This document shows, one piece after another, positions 7,015 through 13,486 of a stretch of DNA of 33,725 nt; position 1 is the first letter of the stretch; every line of letters starts with the position of its first letter. Where the stretch lies: contig JAJRWK010000038.1 in assembly GCA_024276795.1 (NCBI GenBank), forward strand, positions 1-33,725. Reading direction: 5' to 3'. A program made the position numbers and the translations under genes. The notes under the pieces were generated by a model that saw only the letters and a list, made by a program, of their open reading frames with translations, made no database searches and had not been told where the DNA came from. The stretch comes from an archaeon. Its GTDB lineage: Archaea > Asgardarchaeota > Heimdallarchaeia > Heimdallarchaeales > JAJRWK01.

Positions 7015-9792
7015 ATGAGTTCTGGAGACCAATCCCGAATCGATGAATTCTTTGAAGATAAGACTGATTCGGAGAAGAAGAGGCAGAATAAAGTAAGTAG
7101 CCACCCAAAGAAAGCTGATTTGAATACAAGCCAGAACTCAAAGGAAACAAGTTCAGGTAGACAAGTTGGGAAAAAAGCAGAATCTGGAGAGCAGAAAATC
7201 TTACAAAACTTGCCAAATAGCAAGATATTGCCTCCTCCCGATGGAAAAGAGATCTATCTTTTGGATATCCAATACTCTGGAAATAAAAACAAAGCAGTGT
7301 TAACATTTGTAGATCCAATTTCCGGTCAGCTATTTCAATGGATTGATCAAACAGGACACAGGCCTTATCTCTTGACGACTCTAAAGCCTGATGAGATCAT
7401 GCAGGTTGATCGTGTCGCGAGTTCTAAGAATTTTGTAGGGATTGAGAGCGTTACAAGAACCAACTTGCTATTGTTTCAAGAAAGAAAGTATTCTCGAATA
7501 ATTGGCTCGAATCCATTGGCAATTGGTGGAAGGCAAGATTCGTTTAGACAACTTATCGGCCCTGCGTATGAGGCAGATATTCGTTATCATTTGAACTATA
7601 TTTGTGACAGAGCAATTACTCCGGCAAGCTTCTTTGAGTTTAGAGATAATAAGCCCCATGAGCGGACAATGCAAATCGATGAAGAGATCCAAAATGCCTT
7701 GGAAAAGGCATTTGAGAACGAGGAAAAAGAAGAAAAAGATCTCCTACAAGAGTACATGCCGCTTTTGTTCTCTCCAATGCCTGATGTATTACGAGCGTCC
7801 TTTGATATTGAGGTTGCTTCAGATGAAGGAAGAATGCCAAATGTGGTTGAAGCCGAGCAAGCAATCATTAGTATCGCATTGACTGATACCTTGGGAAATC
7901 GAGTGGTTTGGGTTCTTTTGAGAAAAAAAAAGAGTGGCTTATTGCTAAAGCAAGATGTAATAATCCGAGTATTTCACAATGAGAAAGAACTAATTCGTGA
8001 TTTCTTTTCGATTATTTCCAGATATCCAATTGTTGTCACATTTAATGGAGACAATTTTGATATCCCTTATTTGATACGAAGAGCTATGAGATTGGAATTC
8101 AGCGAGCAAGAAATCCCATTTGAGATAAAGAATAAAGAGGGTTATTGCAAGAGCGGAGCAGTACACTTGGATCTTTATCAATTCTTCAAGCAAGCGGCGA
8201 TCAAGGTCTATGCGTTTGGCAACGCCTATGACAGCGCTAGTTTGGATGAGTTGTCCAGTGCATTGCTTGGCAAACAGAAAATAGAGTTTGAAGGGACTAT
8301 TGAGAACCTAACCCTAGATAAATTATTAGAGTATAATCTTAGAGACGCAGAACTCACGCTAGAGCTTACGAGGTTCAACAATAATCTCGTAATGGATCTG
8401 ATCTGGACCTTAATGAGGATAACCAAAATGCCGATGCACGACTTCATTCGCAATACTGTAAGTACATGGATCAGAAATTGGTTTATTTTTGAGCACCGAA
8501 AAAAGAAGCTATTGATTCCAAATAGGAGTGATATTTTATCACTCAAAGGGTCAGCTTCAACGACTGCAATGATTAAGGGGAAAAAATACCAAGGGGCAAT
8601 AGTCATTACTCCCAAAGCAGGGATTTGGTGGAATGTCCACGTCATGGACTTCGCATCTCTTTATCCTTCTCTCATCAAAGTTCGAAATCTATCCTACGAG
8701 ACCATTAATTGTCCTCATCAAGATTGTCAGGAAAATGTTGTTCCCGGTACAACGCACTGGGTTTGTACCAAAAAGCAGGGATTCATGTCAGCATTGGTAG
8801 GATTCATTAGAGACGTTAGGGTAAATTGGTTCAAGCCAAAAACCAAAGATAGTAGTCTGCCGAAACGCGTTCGAAACCAGTACAATGTTATTCAAGCTTC
8901 GCTGAAGGTTCTAATAAACGCAGCCTATGGTGTATTTGGAGCGGAGTACTTTTCTTTCTACTGCCCACCTGTTGCAGAGTCAACTGCAGCACTAGCAAGA
9001 TTTGCAATTTCAAAAACCAAAGAATATTGTGAAAATGTGTTAGGGCTTGAGGTTATTTATGGAGACACAGATTCTGTTTTTCTACTTAATCCAAGTGATG
9101 AAGCAGTGGAGGAATTGAAAAAATGGAGCAGAAAAGAACTCCAAGTCGACTTAGGAACAGATTATGTTTTTCGATACGTTGTACTTTCAGAGAGAAAAAA
9201 GAATTATTTCGGAGTCACAAATGATGGAAAAATTATTGTCAAGGGGTTGCTAGGAAAAAAGAGAAATACCCCTCCAATGGTTAGAAAAGCATTCCAAAGA
9301 GTACTAAACACTCTAAGAAACATCCACAGCGAAAAAGATTTTGAGACTGCCCGCGCAAAAATCATTTCAGAAATTAGAATACTTATCAAGAAAATAAAGT
9401 CATTCGATTTTGATATTGAAGAAATTGCGATTAGTCAGACGGTATCGCAATCGTTGAAAAATTATAAGGCTTGGACCCCCGTCTTGCAAGCAATCGCTCA
9501 ATTATTCAGTGATGAGGACACGACTCGACAATTGGGAGAAGGATCGACAATATTCTTCGTTCCAGTTAGGCCTTTCCGATTTAACGTTAATACAGAAGCA
9601 ATACCCAAACAATATCAGGGCACCCAAACCTGTAGCGTGAAACCCATTGAACGTGTCAAAAAACGAGATGAGATTGACACAGAAAAAATAATTGAACACG
9701 TCAGAAGCACGTTTTCACAAATCTTAGAAACACTTGAGATCTCTTGGGATGAGATACAGGGTGTGCAATCTATTGATCAATTTTTTGATTGA
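7015..9792 (+). CDS. polB: Family B DNA polymerase (PolB1-like replicative polymerase with 3'-5' exonuclease)
   Basis: This 925-aa DNA polymerase has intact proofreading and synthesis motifs: Exo I FDIEVASDEG (about 263), Exo II VTFNGDNFDIPYL (about 340), Exo III YNLRDAELTLE (about 439), motif A DFASLYPSL (about 544), motif B KVLINAAYGVFG (about 630) and motif C YGDTDSVF (about 682). The palm carries a cysteine-containing insert (CPHQDC...HWVCTKKQG), which I associate with PolB1-type enzymes of TACK archaea. The first 70 or so residues are charged and probably disordered and begin with QSRIDEFF, a perfect PCNA-interacting PIP box. The C-terminus ends VQSIDQFFD, a second PIP-like motif. It stands alone between two noncoding gaps. 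Assignment to the PolB1 subgroup is from memory of motifs. Confidence 0.97.
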   Translation: MSSGDQSRIDEFFEDKTDSEKKRQNKVSSHPKKADLNTSQNSKETSSGRQVGKKAESGEQKILQNLPNSKILPPPDGKEIYLLDIQYSGNKNKAVLTFVDPISGQLFQWIDQTGHRPYLLTTLKPDEIMQVDRVASSKNFVGIESVTRTNLLLFQERKYSRIIGSNPLAIGGRQDSFRQLIGPAYEADIRYHLNYICDRAITPASFFEFRDNKPHERTMQIDEEIQNALEKAFENEEKEEKDLLQEYMPLLFSPMPDVLRASFDIEVASDEGRMPNVVEAEQAIISIALTDTLGNRVVWVLLRKKKSGLLLKQDVIIRVFHNEKELIRDFFSIISRYPIVVTFNGDNFDIPYLIRRAMRLEFSEQEIPFEIKNKEGYCKSGAVHLDLYQFFKQAAIKVYAFGNAYDSASLDELSSALLGKQKIEFEGTIENLTLDKLLEYNLRDAELTLELTRFNNNLVMDLIWTLMRITKMPMHDFIRNTVSTWIRNWFIFEHRKKKLLIPNRSDILSLKGSASTTAMIKGKKYQGAIVITPKAGIWWNVHVMDFASLYPSLIKVRNLSYETINCPHQDCQENVVPGTTHWVCTKKQGFMSALVGFIRDVRVNWFKPKTKDSSLPKRVRNQYNVIQASLKVLINAAYGVFGAEYFSFYCPPVAESTAALARFAISKTKEYCENVLGLEVIYGDTDSVFLLNPSDEAVEELKKWSRKELQVDLGTDYVFRYVVLSERKKNYFGVTNDGKIIVKGLLGKKRNTPPMVRKAFQRVLNTLRNIHSEKDFETARAKIISEIRILIKKIKSFDFDIEEIAISQTVSQSLKNYKAWTPVLQAIAQLFSDEDTTRQLGEGSTIFFVPVRPFRFNVNTEAIPKQYQGTQTCSVKPIERVKKRDEIDTEKIIEHVRSTFSQILETLEISWDEIQGVQSIDQFFD

Positions 9793-10025
9793 ACCGCAGA
9801 AAAAAGAGTTCACAATATTGGGATCAGCGTAGAATAAGAATACCCAAGTAGCTCACATAGTGTGCATCTGTAAAAAGAAGTGGATCACAAGTTACTAGAC
9901 TCTTTATCAACAAAAGTGTTTTTCACACAAGAATAGGGATTATCTTTGCATTTTCTCCTAGTTTATAACCGCAATTCTCTTATTTGAAACCCATAAGGCA
10001 ATATTAGAGCGGCTTAGGGATCACC
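9793..10025. promoter_or_regulatory. Intergenic region with TATA box for the A-type ATPase H-F pair
   Basis: This 233-nt gap has no ORF. GTTTATAACC at 9961-9970 is a good archaeal TATA element about 60 nt before the atpH start, predicting a leader of roughly 35 nt that includes GGCTTAGGGATCACC. Nothing else is recognised here. Confidence 0.45.
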
Positions 10026-10337
10026 ATGACGAAGGATTTACTTTTGGAAGTCAAACAACTAGAACAAACTATTGAGCATCAAATTCAAGAAAAAAGGAAA
10101 TGGGCTGGAAAAGAGATTGAAAATGCGCGCAAAACAGCTCAGGAAATAGTAGATAAAGCAAAAAAGGAAGGAAGAAAGGAAGCTGATTCAATTCTCAAGA
10201 AAATAGAAGAGGAAACAGAACAAGAGATCAGCAGTATTCAAAAAGAAGCCCAAGCAAGAAAAGAGCGACTAAGAAAACAATACGCGGAAAATAAAAGGAA
10301 AATAATTGACACAATCGTTAATATGATTGTTTCCTGA
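10026..10337 (+). CDS. atpH: A-type ATP synthase subunit H (peripheral stalk coiled coil)
   Basis: This 103-aa, Lys/Glu-rich protein is predicted to be almost entirely one helix. It has heptad-like spacing and the A-K-K-E-G repeat typical of the peripheral-stalk subunit H/G (ENARKTAQEIVDKAKKEGRKE). In archaeal ATP synthases H pairs with subunit E to form the stator that links the catalytic head to the membrane subunit. The assignment rests on length, coiled-coil character and the subunit F gene 3 nt downstream; sequence alone is low complexity. In most archaea H is followed by subunits I and K, but here it is followed directly by F and then a tRNA. Confidence 0.85.
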   Translation: MTKDLLLEVKQLEQTIEHQIQEKRKWAGKEIENARKTAQEIVDKAKKEGRKEADSILKKIEEETEQEISSIQKEAQARKERLRKQYAENKRKIIDTIVNMIVS

Positions 10338-10340
10338 GGG

Positions 10341-10676
10341 ATGGTTATGTCCACATTTCCTGTTGCTATTGCTTGTGTAGCCGATGAAGATACAGTGCTG
10401 GGGTTAAAACTAGCAGGTATCCAAAAGGCAGCCATTATTAACGACGCGTCTGAGGCCCGTCAAAAGATAATCGAATTTGCAGAAGACCAAGAAGTTGCAG
10501 TCTTAATTATTAGTGAAGAAATTGCAGCAAAAAACGAAGAGCTAATTAATTCGTTATTGGAAAGACCTTTTCCGATCATTATAGAAATCCCCAGCTCAAA
10601 GGGAAGAATCGAAAAAGAGCATGACACGCTGAAAGAGCTAGTGAAGAGAGCAGTCGGTATCGAACTCAACATTTGA
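10341..10676 (+). CDS. atpF: A-type ATP synthase subunit F
   Basis: Subunit F sits on the central rotor stalk of the A1 head. The 111-aa product shows the Rossmann-like F fold: IACVADEDTVLGLKLAGI at the N-terminus, a middle strand VAVLIISEEIA and the strand FPIIIEIPS near the C-terminus, as in archaeal AtpF/AhaF. GAGGG just after the atpH stop acts as ribosome binding site; the ATG at 10341 or an in-frame ATG two codons later could start translation. Catalytic subunits A and B and subunits C, D, E, I and K are not in the window, so the ATPase genes are split across the genome. Confidence 0.93.
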   Translation: MVMSTFPVAIACVADEDTVLGLKLAGIQKAAIINDASEARQKIIEFAEDQEVAVLIISEEIAAKNEELINSLLERPFPIIIEIPSSKGRIEKEHDTLKELVKRAVGIELNI

Positions 10677-10779
10677 AGTTTGAAATAATTGAGCTCTGAA
10701 CCAGAATAGCTTATGATAAAGAGTCACAAATCTCGTAGTTTTTGCAAGCATTTGGCAACAATGATCAATTGGTAAAACC

Positions 10780-10786
10780 TATAAAC
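10780..10786 (+). promoter_or_regulatory. TATA box of tRNA-Pro
   Basis: CCTATAAACC lies with its TATA core about 33 nt before the first base of tRNA-Pro, the standard distance for an archaeal TBP site in front of a stable RNA gene. Confidence 0.6.
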
Positions 10787-10814
10787 CCAGAGAAACACCA
10801 GTAGACTTGAAAAT

Positions 10815-10921
10815 GGGCTGGTGGCGAAGCTTGGTATCGTCCCTGGTTTGGGAATGACACTCGCTAGAGAGTGTATCAAGTATCCAGGAGATCCTCGGTT
10901 CAAATCCGAGCCAGCCCACCA
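10815..10921 (+). tRNA. tRNA-Pro (TGG) with a 30-nt intron, CCA encoded
   Basis: The acceptor stem GGGCTGG pairs with CCAGCCC and is followed by discriminator A and an encoded CCA. The D arm is GCGAAGCTTGGTATCGT, the anticodon stem CCTGG/CCAGG and the T arm CTCGGTTCAAATCCGAG. The anticodon loop reads TTTGGG then, after the intron, T, giving anticodon TGG (proline). The intron (about AATGACACTC...CAAGTA, near 10851-10880) sits at the canonical 37/38 position and contains a 6-bp hairpin ACACTC-GCTAGA-GAGTGT. TTTG/CAAG forms the 4-bp central helix of a bulge-helix-bulge; the bulge on one side is the expected 3 nt (TAT) while the other is a larger internal loop, so it is a relaxed BHB. Confidence 0.95.
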
Positions 10922-10931
10922 CAATCTTCTT

Positions 10932-11822
10932 TCACAATTGTTTGAGCATATTGTTTAGATGATCCGCAAGAATTTTTTCTTCAATATCCTTGCCTGAACC
11001 AACATATGCTATACCTTCCAACAGACTCACTTCCAACACAGGAAAATGAAGACCAAGCTGTTGAGCAATGCTTTCAATATCCTGCTTACGCAAAAATTCG
11101 TTACACTCCTTCGTAAGGTACAAATCAAGTTTGTTTATTAGAATAATCCCATTTGATTTCTCGGATCTGCTCAGAGTAGAGATATGTCGTAATGCTTCTA
11201 TCTGCTCTTCGTCTCTGACTCGAGATCCATCTATTACATGAATGATAAACGTGGAATTTGAAACCGCTTCTTGCCAAAGATTCCAGAAGTCCCTCTGCCC
11301 ACCTAGATCAAGCAAAGTAATAGTTGAGCGGCCAATTTTTATTTCTCTCATGCTCTTTCCAAGAGTAGGAAGAGAAGTTTCATCTTGGAGTCTAAGCGGT
11401 TTTCCAGTAGCAAGATATCGAGCTAGAGTGGTCTTTCCAGCTTGTGAGGAACCAGTAATCGAAATGACTAATTGTTTCCCGAAAAGAATGTTAAACAGGG
11501 ATTTCCGAATGCGGGAAAAAAATGACCTTCTTGAACGCGACGAATTAGAAGGTTTCCCAGGATCCGACATCTCAAACTCAACAATCGAGTCGCCCAGATA
11601 GCTTCCATCGATAAGAAAGTATACAATGCGATCGTGATCTCTGTGGTTAATTATGACACTCCCAATTTCCAAATCTTTGTCTTCAACAAGGGCAGCGAGC
11701 TCTTCTTTACTGATAAATGCGCTGTCAAAGGATCGACATTTGGAACACTCCAATGTGCGGATCAATAAACCTTCCGATTCTGTGGAAAATGTGGAACCAG
11801 GGGTAATATTTCTTCGTTGCAT
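10932..11822 (-). CDS. Arf/Ras-like small GTPase with fused N-terminal domain
   Basis: All G motifs are present in the C-terminal half: G1 GSSQAGKTT (about residue 124), the Arf-style G2 PTLG, G3 DLGGQRDFW, G4 NKLD, and a plausible G5 in LEVSLLEG. The GG-Q arrangement and PT-G resemble Arf/Arl and related Asgard GTPases. In front lies an unrecognised domain of about 85 residues with a CSKC pair and an HRDHDRIVYF stretch, joined by a Ser/Arg-rich basic linker (SNSSRSRRSFFSRIR). The track starts at a TTG; ATG 11822 is preferred because a TATAAAA box lies 28 nt upstream, giving a leaderless 296-aa protein. It lacks a lipidation motif. Probably a molecular switch; the partner is unknown. Confidence 0.88.
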   Translation of the reverse strand: MQRRNITPGSTFSTESEGLLIRTLECSKCRSFDSAFISKEELAALVEDKDLEIGSVIINHRDHDRIVYFLIDGSYLGDSIVEFEMSDPGKPSNSSRSRRSFFSRIRKSLFNILFGKQLVISITGSSQAGKTTLARYLATGKPLRLQDETSLPTLGKSMREIKIGRSTITLLDLGGQRDFWNLWQEAVSNSTFIIHVIDGSRVRDEEQIEALRHISTLSRSEKSNGIILINKLDLYLTKECNEFLRKQDIESIAQQLGLHFPVLEVSLLEGIAYVGSGKDIEEKILADHLNNMLKQL

Positions 11823-11846
11823 TAACAATTAGTGATGATTACAACA

Positions 11847-11853
11847 TATAAAA
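11847..11853 (-). promoter_or_regulatory. TATA box of the small GTPase gene
   Basis: TTTTATA on the minus strand is centred 28 nt before the ATG at 11822. This spacing implies a leaderless mRNA and argues against the upstream TTG start. Confidence 0.5.
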
Positions 11854-11910
11854 CACGTAAAGTAGATAGATCCGTATCAAAGCGATTTGTGGCTCCAAAA
11901 TCGCCCGTGG

Positions 11911-12285
11911 TTAAAACCATGGAACTCGAGCGTGAATGTCAAAAAAATTAGAAAGTTGTTTCACTTTTCCGATATCATTATCCTTAGCAACACTTCTAAT
12001 GAGGTTAAGACCTTCAATATGATAGCAATAAGGTTTTTCGGGCCTTAGAAGAGACCTAGATATAAAATCAGGGCAACTGCAAAAAGTTTTTTCTAATACC
12101 AAATATGTTTTGGCTTGATCCTGACTCTGAATAAGGAATGCACGTAGACCCCCAAAAAGCTCTGGAGGAATAAGAGCGACTCTTGAAGGTGCAAGAGTTC
12201 CTTTTTGAGATTCCGGGGTTTTCAAAGGGTCATTTGACGGCACATCCTTGATTGAAGTCGATCTGTTTTTCGCTTTCCTTGGCAT
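11911..12285 (-). CDS. SWIM zinc-finger protein (possible archaeal Sws1/Shu2-like factor)
   Basis: The 124-aa protein carries a CxC...CxH SWIM signature (FCSCPDFISRS...PYCYHIEGL), spanning about residues 75-100, preceded by beta strands (TYLVLEKT). The first 40 residues are charged and low complexity. Small archaeal SWIM proteins have been grouped with eukaryotic Sws1/Shu2, accessory factors of Rad51 filaments, and a RadA gene is present 17 kb away in this window; that link is inference. It could equally be an unrelated DNA- or protein-binding SWIM protein. It lies between the GTPase and the 7-TM gene in the same direction but with its own spacing (82 and 99 nt). Confidence 0.72.
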   Translation of the reverse strand: MPRKAKNRSTSIKDVPSNDPLKTPESQKGTLAPSRVALIPPELFGGLRAFLIQSQDQAKTYLVLEKTFCSCPDFISRSLLRPEKPYCYHIEGLNLIRSVAKDNDIGKVKQLSNFFDIHARVPWF

Positions 12286-12384
12286 TATTTCATAAACGGA
12301 TATGCTTAGAAAGTATCTATTTTTTTTGGTGAATGAAGTGTTGGAGAAAAAAGAAAGATTCAGACAAAGTTTTCCGAGATGCTC

Positions 12385-13170
12385 CTAAGATGTTGTGAGC
12401 AGTCGACTGTGACGAGACGAGGAAACTCTTTTTTTCATTAATTCACGGATCCATTTTGGAAAGACGATGCCCAATGTGAGAACAATCCACCCAAAGTCTC
12501 GACCTACAAAAATGATTGCAGAGCTTGTCCATTGTTCTAATTGCATGAAAAAAACACCAATCATTTCAAACAAGACCATTGAGACAAGACCAATCGTGGT
12601 TATCTTCACGCGTTGTTGAGCCCTCAAGTATGGAGTCGTTCGGATCACGCGTTGCAGTAGCATGATAAGAACGAGAAAACTAATGCTTGAAAAAATCGCC
12701 AATCCCATGGTCTGAATAATATGATTTTGTTTGAAGGTTCCCATTGCGAAGATTATCGCACCGATCAGCGTCAGCAACAGTACACCTCGGCGTGTAATAT
12801 TTGACCAATTCAATTGATAAGCGCTCCAGAAGCTGAAAAAAATAATGGTTAATGATCCGGAAATTAATGCTCCCCAGAATCGTATCACATGATTTGAATA
12901 AAAGATTCCATACGCTCTTGAGAATGTGGTGATCACTATTGCGAAGTATCCGGCGATTAAGTACCAAGAAGGAAGTTGCCTATTGGATCGTGAAAACAGC
13001 ACTAGCTTGAGGCGATTAAAGGCAAACCCTAGGAGTATGAGACCTAATATTCCCGCACTGAACTCTTCTATCATGAGAATTTGTAAAGATGTTAGCATTT
13101 GGTCATCAGCCGTTTTGTTTGGTTGAGAGCATAATCCAGTCAAAAGCTGTGTTACGTAGCGATAAGACAC
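12385..13170 (-). CDS. Seven-transmembrane protein of unknown function
   Basis: The 261-aa protein has about seven hydrophobic helices separated by short loops (for example SAGILGLILLGFAF, WYLIAGYFAIVITTF, FWGALISGSLTIIFFSFW, GLVSMVLFEMIGVFF, FGWIVLTLGIVFP) and a basic Arg/Ser C-terminal tail predicted cytoplasmic. The layout recalls 7-TM sensory or histidine-kinase membrane modules but no soluble output domain follows. The track start is GTG at 13170; an ATG at 13098 would still leave all helices. A TTATATAAT box near 13235-13243 on the minus strand supports a promoter upstream of the longer form. I do not recognise a specific family. Confidence 0.75.
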   Translation of the reverse strand: MSYRYVTQLLTGLCSQPNKTADDQMLTSLQILMIEEFSAGILGLILLGFAFNRLKLVLFSRSNRQLPSWYLIAGYFAIVITTFSRAYGIFYSNHVIRFWGALISGSLTIIFFSFWSAYQLNWSNITRRGVLLLTLIGAIIFAMGTFKQNHIIQTMGLAIFSSISFLVLIMLLQRVIRTTPYLRAQQRVKITTIGLVSMVLFEMIGVFFMQLEQWTSSAIIFVGRDFGWIVLTLGIVFPKWIRELMKKRVSSSRHSRLLTTS

Positions 13171-13370
13171 TAGGCCTGGACGGGGTGGTGTTGTGTTCGA
13201 CTGGTACTCTTCAACAGACTAATAGTATATTGATTATATAACTAGCTGAAATCAGTAAGTCTTAGCCACCGATTTTAGCGAGTGAAATCTCTCTTGGTGC
13301 AAAGAGAAGTACCATGTCGCCAACACGAAATACACAAAAATAACTTTCGAGAATTGTCCCATCGAAAAAA

Positions 13371-13377
13371 AGATATA
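13371..13377 (+). promoter_or_regulatory. TATA box of tRNA-Glu
   Basis: AGATATAACA lies about 35 nt before the first base of tRNA-Glu, suitable for an archaeal promoter. Confidence 0.5.
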
Positions 13378-13408
13378 ACAACAAGTGAACGTTGGTTTGA
13401 AATTGTGT

Positions 13409-13486
13409 GCCCCGGTAGTGTAGTCCGGCCCAGCACTACGGGCTCTCGCCCCGTCGACCCGGGTTCAAATCCCGGCCGGGGCACCA
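13409..13486 (+). tRNA. tRNA-Glu (CTC), CCA encoded
   Basis: The acceptor stem GCCCCGG pairs with CCGGGGC, then discriminator A and encoded CCA. The anticodon stem ACGGG/CCCGT encloses loop CTCTCGC, anticodon CTC (glutamate). The T arm is CCGGGTTCAAATCCCGG. No intron is present. The last 22 nt are overlapped on the opposite strand by the 3' end of the HerA/VirB4-like ATPase ORF. Confidence 0.96.

Noticed and set aside
8226-8645. 139-aa minus-strand ORF inside polB
   Set aside because: Antisense shadow of the polymerase gene, which has intact motifs through this stretch.
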